Positions 7,660 through 15,004 of a stretch of DNA of 35,547 bases are shown here, one piece after another. Numbering within the stretch: position 1 is the stretch's first letter; every line of letters starts with the position of its first letter. Origin of the DNA: Gammaproteobacteria bacterium (lineage in GTDB: Bacteria; Pseudomonadota; Gammaproteobacteria; SZUA-140); assembly GCA_003230195.1 (NCBI GenBank), contig QIHH01000159.1:1-35547 (forward strand). The letters are read 5' to 3'. The translations under genes and the position numbers were made by a program. The notes under the pieces were generated by a model that saw only the letters and a list, made by a program, of their open reading frames with translations, did not search any database and was not told the DNA's origin.

Positions 7660-8043
7660 ATGGCATATAGTGATAAAGTTATGGACCACTACGAGAATCC
7701 ACGTAACGTGGGTTCATTCGATAAAGATGACAATGCGGTGGGTACCGGCATGGTCGGCGCGCCTGCCTGTGGTGACGTGATGAAGCTGCAGATTAAGGTC
7801 AGTGATGAAGGTGTGATCGAAGACGCCAAGTTTAAGACCTATGGTTGTGGTTCTGCTATTGCCTCCAGTTCACTACTGACGGAGTGGGTTAAAGGAAAAA
7901 CACTGGCGCAGGCGAGTGAGATCAAGAATACCGAGATCGCTGAAGAGCTGGCACTACCACCGGTGAAAGTTCACTGTTCTGTGTTAGCGGAAGATGCTAT
8001 CAAAGCAGCGGTTGAAGATTATAATAGTAAAAAAAGCAGTTAA
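7660..8043 (+). CDS. iscU: Iron-sulfur cluster scaffold IscU
   Basis: IscU is the scaffold on which [2Fe-2S] and [4Fe-4S] clusters are built from IscS sulfur before HscA/HscB-driven transfer. The cluster residues C37, D39, C63, H105 and C106 are all present, and LPPVK at 99-103 is the HscA recognition motif. The true start is ATG 7660, giving MAYSDKVMDHYENPRNVGSF with AGGAGAG six bases upstream. An in-frame ATG at 7624 lies inside the iscS coding region. The product is 127 residues, close to the E. coli length. Confidence 0.97.
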   Translation: MAYSDKVMDHYENPRNVGSFDKDDNAVGTGMVGAPACGDVMKLQIKVSDEGVIEDAKFKTYGCGSAIASSSLLTEWVKGKTLAQASEIKNTEIAEELALPPVKVHCSVLAEDAIKAAVEDYNSKKSS

Positions 8044-8087
8044 TGGCGGCGTGGTAAGACTGTTTGAGATGAGATGAGAAGAAAGTT

Positions 8088-8411
8088 ATGGGAATTACGT
8101 TAACAGAATCTGCGGCTAAGCATATTAACGGTTACCTCGAAGCACGCGGTAAGGGCGTCGGTCTGCGCTTGGGTGTTAAGACATCTGGCTGTTCAGGCTA
8201 TGCCTATGTCTTTGAAGTGGCGGATGAGATTGAGAAAGATGATGTCGTGATTGAGAACTTCGGAGTTAAAGTCATCGTTGATCCTAAAAGTCTTTTATAT
8301 CTTGATGGTACTGAACTCGATTACACGCGTGAAGGATTAAATGAGGGTTTTAAGTTCAATAATCCCAATGTAGCTGATACCTGCGGTTGCGGTGAGAGCT
8401 TTACAGTCTGA
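8088..8411 (+). CDS. iscA: Iron-sulfur cluster assembly protein IscA
   Basis: IscA is an A-type carrier that helps deliver or mature [4Fe-4S] clusters. The three conserved cysteines are C35 (SGCSGYAY), C99 and C101 (DTCGCGESF). The length of 107 residues is exactly typical. Starting at ATG 8088, it begins MGITLTESAAKHI with GAGAAGAAAG upstream as a modest ribosome site. It lies between iscU and hscB, in the standard order. Confidence 0.96.
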   Translation: MGITLTESAAKHINGYLEARGKGVGLRLGVKTSGCSGYAYVFEVADEIEKDDVVIENFGVKVIVDPKSLLYLDGTELDYTREGLNEGFKFNNPNVADTCGCGESFTV

Positions 8412-8446
8412 TTGCTGGCTGTATAAATCTGGTTTAACGCGTGGTT

Positions 8447-8983
8447 ATGGAATCTCTTTTTTCCAAAAATTATTTTCAGCTGTTTAATTTTCCGGCTGTC
8501 TACGATATTGATCGCAGCGTGTTGACGCAGCGTTATCGTGATATGCAGGGGTTGATCCATCCTGATCGTTTTGTTAATGCAACCGAAAAAGAGCGTCGAA
8601 TATCGATGCAACTGACAGCATTGATCAACGAAGCTTACAATGTACTAAAGTCACCATTGGCACGCGCACGCTATCTATTGCAGTTGAGAGGCGTGGATAT
8701 TGATGACTCGGTGACCAGTAAAGATATTGCATTTCTCACGGAACAGATTGAGCTGCGTGAGCGTTTAGAGGATGCGCGTCATGGTGATAATGCTGAACGC
8801 GCGCTGATGCAACTGGCGAGTGAATTACAAAAAAGATTGATGGGATTGCAGCTTTCGTTAGAGGAGGCCTTTATGGGAGATTCTGATGAAGCGCTGGTAA
8901 AGGCGCATCGTTTATATGACGAGATGCAGTTCATCTCTCGTTTGAATGATGAGCTGGATGAAATTGAAGATGCGTTTAATTAA
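8447..8983 (+). CDS. hscB: Fe-S co-chaperone HscB (J-type)
   Basis: HscB is the J-domain partner that brings IscU to HscA and stimulates its ATPase. The N-terminal J domain (about 1-75) carries the essential HPD triad at 38-40 (GLIHPDRFVN). The C-terminal three-helix domain (about 90-178) contains the IscU-contact region. ATG 8447 gives MESLFSKNYFQLFNFPAVYDID; a GTG two codons earlier is also in frame, and the ribosome site is weak for both, so coupling to iscA is likely. At 178 residues it is slightly longer than the E. coli protein. Confidence 0.95.
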   Translation: MESLFSKNYFQLFNFPAVYDIDRSVLTQRYRDMQGLIHPDRFVNATEKERRISMQLTALINEAYNVLKSPLARARYLLQLRGVDIDDSVTSKDIAFLTEQIELRERLEDARHGDNAERALMQLASELQKRLMGLQLSLEEAFMGDSDEALVKAHRLYDEMQFISRLNDELDEIEDAFN

Positions 8984-9024
8984 CCGCTTGATAATCGGTA
9001 GCGCAAAGGAATATTGAGTAGATT

Positions 9025-10902
9025 ATGGTGTTGTTTCAGATAAGTGAGCCTGGTGAGACAAAGTTGCAGCGTCAGCATCATCTTGCGGTGGGTATTGATC
9101 TTGGTACCACTAATTCGTTGGTGGCAACGGTACGTGATGGCGATGCGCAGACGATGGTCGATGCGCAGGGTAATCACCATTGTCCATCGGTGGTACGTTA
9201 CTTTGCTGATTCAGCACCGGTGGTTGGGCAGGCGGCAAAAGATGCCGCGTATCAAGATCCGTTAAATACCATCGCATCAGCAAAGCGCTTGCTAGGCCGA
9301 GGTGTTGCTGATATTGAAACAACTGCGAATAAGCTTCCCTATGAATTTTCTAAAGCTGATTGTGGTATGCCGTTTATTCAAACCGTTGCGGGTGATATTA
9401 GCCCGGTAACGGTTTCCGCTGACATCCTTAAGACGTTGATGAGGCAGGCAGAGGCGGATCTTGGCGGTGAACTGGATGGCGTGGTGATCACGGTGCCAGC
9501 CTATTTTGATGATGCGCAACGTCAGGCAACGAAAGATGCGGCGCGCTTAGCAGGTCTTAAAGTATTACGACTGTTAAATGAACCAACGGCAGCTGCGGTT
9601 GCTTATGGCCTAGATAGTGGGTCAGAAGGGGTGCATGTTGTGTACGATTTTGGCGGCGGCACCTTTGATGTTTCGATCTTGCGTTTTAGTCGCGGTGTGT
9701 TTGAAGTGATGGCCACGGCGGGTGATTCTGCACTCGGTGGTGATGATGTTGATCGTGTATTAGCCGAGTGGATGATGGCTGAAGCAGGCCTGAGCGGTGA
9801 GATTGAGCATAGCCATCTGCGCCGTATAATCGGTGAAGCTAATTGTGCGAAAGAGGCGCTGACAATAGCTGATTCTGTGTCGTTTTCTATCGATAATTCA
9901 GAGGGTGAAAAATGGCAAGGCACCCTTTCTCGGACAGATTTTGAAGCATTAATCGAGTCCTTGATTATGCGCACTTTGCGTCCCTGCCGTCGTGCACTGC
10001 GCGATGCGGGATTGACTGTAGGTGATATTCAGGATGTGGTGATGGTTGGCGGTTCGACAAGAATCCCCCGTGTGCGAGAATGTGTCGCTGAGTTTTTTGA
10101 GCGTGAGCCGATGGTTGATATCGACCCGGACAAAGTGGTGGCAGTCGGTGCTGCGATACAGGCCGATATTCTGGTTGGTAACCAGCCGGGTGATGAGATG
10201 TTATTGCTGGATGTGATTCCACTATCACTGGGTCTTGAGACCATGGGTGGATTGATAGAAAAGCTGGTGCCACGTAATACCACGATACCGGTGGTACGCG
10301 CGCAGGAATTTACGACCTTTAAAGATGGCCAGACAGCAATGTCGATCCATGTACTACAGGGTGAGCGCGAGCTGGTGGCGGATAGTCGTTCACTGGCACG
10401 TTTTGAGTTACGCGGCATTCCACCGATGAATGCCGGTGCGGCACGCATCCGTGTCACTTTTCAGGTTGATGCGGATGGCTTATTGAGCGTTTCAGCGAAG
10501 GAACTCACCAGTGGTGTTGAGAGTCGTATTGAGATCAAGCCATCGTATGGTTTGAGCGATGGCGAGGTTGAGAAAATGCTGGCTGATTCACTGCTTTATG
10601 CGGAAGATGATGTGAAAAAACGTCGCCTGCATGAGCAGGTGGTTGATTCGGCACGTTTGATCGAAGGGGTTGAAGCGGCGCTACATATGGATGCTGATGG
10701 TATGCTAACCAATAAAGAGTGTCTCACCATCAAAGCTGCCCTTGTCGCCTTAAAAGAGAAGCAGCAAGGCGAAGAGATTGCACTAATTAAGGCGGCTCAC
10801 GATAAGCTTGAGCGTGCTACCAGCGATTTTGCTGCACGACGTATGGATATTCACATTAATGAAGCGCTGTCGGGTAAGTTGCTCGATCAGATTATCGACT
10901 AA
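9025..10902 (+). CDS. hscA: Fe-S assembly chaperone HscA (Hsp70 family)
   Basis: HscA is the specialised Hsp70 that binds the LPPVK motif of IscU and drives cluster transfer with ATP. The actin-like ATPase domain shows AVGIDLGTTNSLVATV (phosphate 1), VVYDFGGGTFDVSIL (phosphate 2) and VVMVGGSTRIPRVRE (adenosine motif). The substrate-binding domain begins around residue 390 (LLLDVIPLSLGLETMGG). The start MVLFQISEPGE is characteristic of HscA rather than DnaK, as is the 625-residue length. It follows hscB by 41 bases and precedes fdx. Confidence 0.97.
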   Translation: MVLFQISEPGETKLQRQHHLAVGIDLGTTNSLVATVRDGDAQTMVDAQGNHHCPSVVRYFADSAPVVGQAAKDAAYQDPLNTIASAKRLLGRGVADIETTANKLPYEFSKADCGMPFIQTVAGDISPVTVSADILKTLMRQAEADLGGELDGVVITVPAYFDDAQRQATKDAARLAGLKVLRLLNEPTAAAVAYGLDSGSEGVHVVYDFGGGTFDVSILRFSRGVFEVMATAGDSALGGDDVDRVLAEWMMAEAGLSGEIEHSHLRRIIGEANCAKEALTIADSVSFSIDNSEGEKWQGTLSRTDFEALIESLIMRTLRPCRRALRDAGLTVGDIQDVVMVGGSTRIPRVRECVAEFFEREPMVDIDPDKVVAVGAAIQADILVGNQPGDEMLLLDVIPLSLGLETMGGLIEKLVPRNTTIPVVRAQEFTTFKDGQTAMSIHVLQGERELVADSRSLARFELRGIPPMNAGAARIRVTFQVDADGLLSVSAKELTSGVESRIEIKPSYGLSDGEVEKMLADSLLYAEDDVKKRRLHEQVVDSARLIEGVEAALHMDADGMLTNKECLTIKAALVALKEKQQGEEIALIKAAHDKLERATSDFAARRMDIHINEALSGKLLDQIID

Positions 10903-10934
10903 TCACCTGTTTACGCGGAATAGAGTATAGAGTT

Positions 10935-11273
10935 ATGCCAAAATTGATTTTTTTACCTCATGAAGTCCTTTGCCCTGACGGGGCCGTGATTGATGCCACT
11001 GCGGGCAAGACCATTTGTGATATTGCGCTTGAAAATGATATTGCGATAGAGCATGCCTGTGAAATGTCCTGTGCTTGTACCACCTGTCATGTCTATGTGC
11101 GGGAGGGTGATGAGTCGCTCAATGCAGCAGAAGAGCTTGAGGATGATATGTTGGATAAAGCGTGGGGACTGGATCCTGATTCGCGCCTGAGCTGCCAGAC
11201 TGTGGTGTCGGATAAAGATCTGGTAGTCGAAATTCCGAAATACACCATCAATATGGTCTCAGAACAACACTGA
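10935..11273 (+). CDS. fdx: ISC-system [2Fe-2S] ferredoxin
   Basis: This adrenodoxin-type ferredoxin supplies electrons to cluster assembly, probably for persulfide reduction or reductive coupling of clusters. The ligands are C42, C48, C51 (ACEMSCACTTCHVYV) and C87 (SRLSCQT); the extra C46 also occurs in E. coli Fdx. The length of 112 residues is typical. Acidic helix 3 (EEDEL-like AAEELEDDMLDKAWG) is the usual partner-docking surface. It sits 32 bases after hscA. Confidence 0.96.
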   Translation: MPKLIFLPHEVLCPDGAVIDATAGKTICDIALENDIAIEHACEMSCACTTCHVYVREGDESLNAAEELEDDMLDKAWGLDPDSRLSCQTVVSDKDLVVEIPKYTINMVSEQH

Positions 11274-11299
11274 TTTGCACAGATAACGGAGATGTGGGT

Positions 11300-11500
11300 A
11301 TGGATTTAAAATGGACAGACTCGCTAGAAATTGCCATCGCACTGGATGAACAACACTCGGAGATCGATCCGCTGACGGTGCGTTTTGTTGACCTTTCTGA
11401 ATGGGTTCAGGCACTTGAAGGCTTTGCTGATGATCCGGCGCATTGTGGCGAGCGTATTCTGGAAGCGATTCAAATGGCTTGGATTGAAGAACGCGAATAA
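11300..11500 (+). CDS. iscX: Fe-S assembly protein IscX
   Basis: IscX is a small acidic protein that binds IscS, competing with CyaY and IscU, and may tune the rate of cluster formation according to iron. It aligns with E. coli IscX from end to end, including LKWTDS, DPLTVRFVDL and the ending RILEAIQMAWIEERE. ATG 11300 gives 66 residues, the family length, with GGAG eight bases upstream. The GTG at 11294 would add two residues. It is the last gene of the isc operon. Confidence 0.95.
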   Translation: MDLKWTDSLEIAIALDEQHSEIDPLTVRFVDLSEWVQALEGFADDPAHCGERILEAIQMAWIEERE

Positions 11501-11538
11501 GCTTGCATCCTCTAGTGTTGAAATAGCCATCAGCGTGA

Positions 11539-11567
11539 TTGCTTGCAACCGGCTAAAACGTTAAAAT
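11539..11567 (+). promoter_or_regulatory. Possible ndk promoter
   Basis: TTGCTT (11539-11544) and TAAAAT (11562-11567) are separated by exactly 17 bases. The -35 is weak (3 of 6) and the -10 good (5 of 6). It would start transcription about 70 bases before ndk, upstream of the hairpin at 11587-11611. Confidence 0.3.
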
Positions 11568-11586
11568 AACCAATTAATTAGGTTAT

Positions 11587-11611
11587 GCAGACCCGCCTTG
11601 AGCGGGTTTGC
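11587..11611 (+). terminator. Hairpin between iscX and ndk, possible isc operon terminator
   Basis: GCAGACCCGC (11587-11596) pairs with GCGGGTTTGC (11602-11611) over ten base pairs including one G-T wobble, around the five-base loop CTTGA. The bases after it (TGTTATTTAG) are T-rich but not a clean T-run. It could therefore be a weak terminator, an mRNA end-protecting stem, or a leader element of ndk. Confidence 0.45.
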
Positions 11612-11645
11612 TGTTATTTAGAGCATATCGCGGAGTAATCATTTC

Positions 11646-12077
11646 ATGTCCATCGAACGTACCCTTTCTATTATTAAACCTGATGCCGTTGCCAAAAACC
11701 ACATCGGTGATATCTACAGTTGCTTCGAAAAGGGTGGCCTGAAAATCGTTGCGGCTAGCATGATGCAGCTAACACGTGAGCAAGCGGAAGGCTTCTACGC
11801 AGTACATAACGAGCGTCCTTTCTTTAACGACCTAGTGAGCTTCATGATTTCGGGCCCTGTGATCGTGCAGGTTCTGGAAGGAGAAAATGCAATTCTTAAG
11901 CACCGTGATTTGATGGGTGCTACCAACCCGGCAGAAGCGGCTGAAGGGACTATTCGTCAGCGTTTTGCCAGCAACATCGATGAAAATGCCGTTCACGGTT
12001 CTGATGCCGTTGAAACGGCGCAGAATGAGATTGCATTTTTCTTTGAGCCAGGTGATCTTTGCGCTCGCTCCCGTTAA
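11646..12077 (+). CDS. ndk: Nucleoside diphosphate kinase
   Basis: Ndk balances nucleoside triphosphate pools by moving phosphate from ATP to other NDPs through a phosphohistidine. The active histidine is H117 in NAVHGSDA, with the N-terminal RTLSIIKPDAVAKN strand and the GATNPAEAAEGTIRQRF segment also present. The length of 143 residues is standard. A GGAG lies about ten bases before ATG 11646. A 16-bp palindrome (12070-12085) overlaps the stop codon but has no T-run. The gene links the isc operon to rlmN, as in Pseudomonas. Confidence 0.97.
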   Translation: MSIERTLSIIKPDAVAKNHIGDIYSCFEKGGLKIVAASMMQLTREQAEGFYAVHNERPFFNDLVSFMISGPVIVQVLEGENAILKHRDLMGATNPAEAAEGTIRQRFASNIDENAVHGSDAVETAQNEIAFFFEPGDLCARSR

Positions 12078-12109
12078 TTAACGGGCCTTGCTAGTTGAGT
12101 AATGATTGT

Positions 12110-12223
12110 TTGAAGACGCAATCCAAAGTCAATCTGCTGAATCTTGATCAGCAGGCAATGAAGGCCTTCTTCGCCGAGCGTGGCGAGAAGGCCTTTCGTG
12201 CTTCTCAGATATCGAAACCATGA
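12110..12223 (+). pseudogene. rlmN: N-terminal fragment of rlmN, out of frame with the rest
   Basis: From TTG 12110 this frame reads a normal RlmN N-terminus (VNLLNLDQQAMKAFFAERGEKAFRASQ), then leaves the family after cag at 12206-12208 and stops at TGA 12221-12223. Other RlmN proteins continue with about 11 residues of the type VMKWIHHFGVS before DF-AMTN. Here those residues are missing and the reading frame changes at CAGATATC. This is consistent with a 34-base deletion, or any loss of 3n+1 bases. The TGA overlaps the ATG of the downstream ORF (ATGA). It may be a genuine mutation or a sequencing or assembly error. TTG as start is inferred because no ATG or GTG fits upstream. Confidence 0.7.
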
Positions 12224-13185
12224 CGAATCTGGGTAAGATGCTGCGTGCTAGATTGCAGCAAGAATGTGAAATCGTAATGCCTGAGGTTGTTTATGAACAG
12301 GCATCTGAAGACGGTACCGTTAAGTGGTTGTTGCAGTTGGCGGATGGTAACTGTATCGAGACTGTTTATATTCCTGAGGGTGATCGAGGCACGCTATGTG
12401 TTTCATCGCAGGTCGGTTGTGCCCTTAAGTGCACCTTCTGTTCTACTGCGCGCCAAGGGTTTAATCGTAATTTAGAAGTGTATGAAATTATCTCACAGGT
12501 ACGGGTCGCTGTTCGTACGTTAGGTGGCGGTGTGAAAGATGGTCGTGCCATTACCAATGTGGTGATGATGGGGATGGGCGAGCCTCTGCTTAATTTTGAT
12601 AACGTCGTCAGCGCAATGGATTTGATGATGGATGATCTAGCCTATGGCCTCTCCAAACGACGTATCACGCTGAGTACCGCAGGGGTAGTGCCAGCATTGG
12701 ATCGTTTGCGTGAGGTTTCTGATGTGAGCCTGGCTGTTTCACTGCATGCTACCAGCGATGAACTGCGTGATGAAATCGTGCCGATCAATAAAAAATACCC
12801 CATTAAAGTCCTATTGGAGGCATGTCAGCGTTACATCGCCGATAAACCTCACCGTAAAATCACCTTTGAATATGTGATGTTGGACGGGATTAATGATAGT
12901 GTTGCGGAAGCGAAGAAATTGGTGAAATTATTAGAAGGAATTCCATCTAAGGTTAACCTGATCCCTTTTAATCCCTTCCCAGGCTCAGACTATGTCTGCT
13001 CTAGCCGCGAAGTGATTGATCGATTTCAGGATACTTTGATTAAAGCAGGCTTGGTTACTATCCGACGAAAGACGCGTGGAGAAGATATTGATGCAGCCTG
13101 CGGGCAACTAGTGGGCAAGGTGCAGGATCGAACCCGACGAAGCGTTAGCTTTGGCGTAATCAAGCAGGTGAGCCAAGAAGCATGA
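12220..13185 (+). CDS. rlmN: Dual-specificity RNA methyltransferase RlmN, radical-SAM core (5'-disrupted gene)
   Basis: RlmN is a radical SAM enzyme that methylates C2 of A2503 in 23S rRNA and A37 of some tRNAs. All catalytic elements lie in this ORF: the 4Fe-4S motif C67, C71, C74 (CALKCTFCSTA), GMGEPLLN, and the C-terminal methyl-carrying cysteine C294 in DIDAACGQL. The frame opens at ATG 12220 with MTNLGKMLRARL, which in intact proteins lies some 50 residues in. The N-terminal HhH-like part is encoded just upstream in another frame. No ribosome site precedes ATG 12220, so expression would need termination-reinitiation at ATGA. Activity without the N-terminal domain is doubtful. It overlaps pilW by four bases. 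Confidence 0.88.
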   Translation: MTNLGKMLRARLQQECEIVMPEVVYEQASEDGTVKWLLQLADGNCIETVYIPEGDRGTLCVSSQVGCALKCTFCSTARQGFNRNLEVYEIISQVRVAVRTLGGGVKDGRAITNVVMMGMGEPLLNFDNVVSAMDLMMDDLAYGLSKRRITLSTAGVVPALDRLREVSDVSLAVSLHATSDELRDEIVPINKKYPIKVLLEACQRYIADKPHRKITFEYVMLDGINDSVAEAKKLVKLLEGIPSKVNLIPFNPFPGSDYVCSSREVIDRFQDTLIKAGLVTIRRKTRGEDIDAACGQLVGKVQDRTRRSVSFGVIKQVSQEA

Positions 13186-13937
13186 AAAAACGCTGTCGTG
13201 TGTTAGTTGTTATTTCACTGTTATTGTCACTAGCGGCTTGCACTTCCGACGCTATTAGAAAAAAAATCGATGCTGAGCACTCTGCCGAGATCAATGCACG
13301 TCTTGGCCTAGCCTACATGCAGCAGGGCAGTTTTGAAATAGCACTGGAAAAATTACAGCGCGCAATCAGACAGGATCCTGAGCAGGTTGCGGCTCATCAC
13401 TATATTGCAGAGCTCTACCGACAACTTAAGTCGCCTGATGATGCGCAGTTTCATTATAAAACGGCTTTAGAATTAACACCAAAAGACTTTTCGTTGAATA
13501 ATAATTATGGTGTTTTTCTTTGTGACCAGAAAGATTATGAGGCGGCAGAAAAAAGATTTTTGATGGCAGTTAATACTGCACCGGTTTATAAGCCTCGCCA
13601 TGAATTTTATGAAAATCTTGCGCAGTGCATGATGCGTAAGCCTGACTATACCAGAGCTGAAAAATATTTTCGCATCGTATTAGAGGCGGATCCGCGCATG
13701 CCGATAACATTATATCAGATGGCGCGCCTGACCTTCAATGCGGAAAAATACCTTCGCGCCAGAGCTTTTTTTCAACGCTTTACTGAAGTATCTACGCAGA
13801 CGGCAGAAACATTATGGTTAGGAATTCAAATTGAACGTAAGTTAGGTGATACGACAACAGCTGATGAGTATGCGCGTCAGCTGAAAGTTAATTTTCCATT
13901 AGCGGATGAAACCGTGACTTTGATGGAGTCTGAATAA
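13182..13937 (+). CDS. pilW: Type IV pilus biogenesis/stability lipoprotein PilW (PilF)
   Basis: PilW/PilF is the outer-membrane pilotin that helps the PilQ secretin assemble. A lipoprotein signal ends in LAAC with the lipidated Cys20. The mature part is a set of TPR repeats (about residues 38-210; for example ARLGLAYMQQGSFEIALEKLQRAI and NNYGVFLCDQKDYEAAEKRF). The length of 251 residues is typical. ATG 13182 overlaps the rlmN stop (ATGA), indicating translational coupling. The rlmN-pilW-rodZ-ispG order is conserved in many gammaproteobacteria. No other pilus gene is in the window. Confidence 0.92.
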   Translation: MKKRCRVLVVISLLLSLAACTSDAIRKKIDAEHSAEINARLGLAYMQQGSFEIALEKLQRAIRQDPEQVAAHHYIAELYRQLKSPDDAQFHYKTALELTPKDFSLNNNYGVFLCDQKDYEAAEKRFLMAVNTAPVYKPRHEFYENLAQCMMRKPDYTRAEKYFRIVLEADPRMPITLYQMARLTFNAEKYLRARAFFQRFTEVSTQTAETLWLGIQIERKLGDTTTADEYARQLKVNFPLADETVTLMESE

Positions 13938-13939
13938 CG

Positions 13940-14983
13940 GTGAAAGATTCGTCAGAAAATAGTAATGAGCTAGAGCAGAAAAAATTCAGTTTTGACGCTA
14001 AGTCTACTGAACGTGATAACAAAACGGTTCGTGAAGCAGATGTGACAATGGCCGCGACAGCAGTAGAAGTGCCCGACTTTAGGGTTGAGGCTGCTACTGA
14101 AGCGTCAGTGGCTGAGTCACGAGGGTGTTTGCCTGGCGGCGAGTTAGCTGCGGAACGTCAGCGTCGAGGGTTCACTATATCAGATATTGCAAACCAACTC
14201 TTTTTGACTGAAAAGCAGATTTCAGCGCTGGAAGAGGATGACTATGCTCATTTTCCCGCCCCCATTTTTGTGATGGGTTATATTCGAAACTATGCGCGTT
14301 TATTAGACTTGCCGCCAGATCCGTTAATTGAGTTGTTTAACTCACAGGACACTCAGCCTGCGCCAGAGCTTGATCTTGTCATTAGTAAAAAAGGATTGTT
14401 TGACTTTCGTATCATGATGGGGTTAATGGCGGGATTGGTAGTGATTGTATTGCTGTGGTGGGGAATGTCATCAGGGCCTGAGGAGCTGGTGATTGATGAA
14501 ATTTCAACCATAGATGATGCAACGATTATAACGGCGCCGGTTATAACAGAAGTTGTTTCTTCAGTTAAACCAGTAGTAAAAATAGAAGAGACTTTAGCGG
14601 TTAAGAAAGTTGTAGAGCATGTAGAATCTGTTGTGGTGGTTAACCCCCCCCCGGTTCCTGTTATCCTCTCTAGAGAGATTGAGATTGTTCTAGAGCCTAG
14701 AATTATTGCTGATAGAGCTGCTGCTCAATCGTTTCCTGATTCTATGGTATTAACCTTTTCGGCTGAATCATGGGTGGAGATTACAGATGCCAATGAGCGA
14801 CGCATGATGTTTGATCTCGGTAAACCGGGTCAAACACGAGTGCTGAGTGGTACCGCGCCATTTAAAATTTTGTTTGGCTATTCGCCGGCGATAGAGATGA
14901 CCCTTAATGGTGAAGAGTTTGACCAAAGTCGCTTTACGCGCGGTAACGTGGCTAGGTTTACGCTAGGTAATAACAGTGAATAG
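13940..14983 (+). CDS. rodZ: Cytoskeletal protein RodZ
   Basis: RodZ is a bitopic inner-membrane protein that links MreB filaments to the elongasome and sets rod shape. It has an unusual acidic N-terminal extension of about 65 residues, then an Xre-type helix-turn-helix (about 66-130, GGELAAERQRRGFTISDIANQL and the RNYARLL segment), a single transmembrane helix (about 158-177) and a periplasmic beta domain (about 265-345) of the RodZ C-terminal type. The start is GTG 13940, two bases after pilW, with GGAG eleven bases upstream. A start nearer the HTH would be family-like too, but no better one with a ribosome site was seen. Confidence 0.88.
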   Translation: MKDSSENSNELEQKKFSFDAKSTERDNKTVREADVTMAATAVEVPDFRVEAATEASVAESRGCLPGGELAAERQRRGFTISDIANQLFLTEKQISALEEDDYAHFPAPIFVMGYIRNYARLLDLPPDPLIELFNSQDTQPAPELDLVISKKGLFDFRIMMGLMAGLVVIVLLWWGMSSGPEELVIDEISTIDDATIITAPVITEVVSSVKPVVKIEETLAVKKVVEHVESVVVVNPPPVPVILSREIEIVLEPRIIADRAAAQSFPDSMVLTFSAESWVEITDANERRMMFDLGKPGQTRVLSGTAPFKILFGYSPAIEMTLNGEEFDQSRFTRGNVARFTLGNNSE

Positions 14984-15004
14984 AACGATGGGTGTAATGC
15001 TTTA

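Noticed and set aside
12070..12085. Perfect 16-bp palindrome CCCGTTAATTAACGGG over the ndk stop
   Set aside because: No T-run follows and the centre cannot form a loop without opening pairs; too little to call a terminator or operator.
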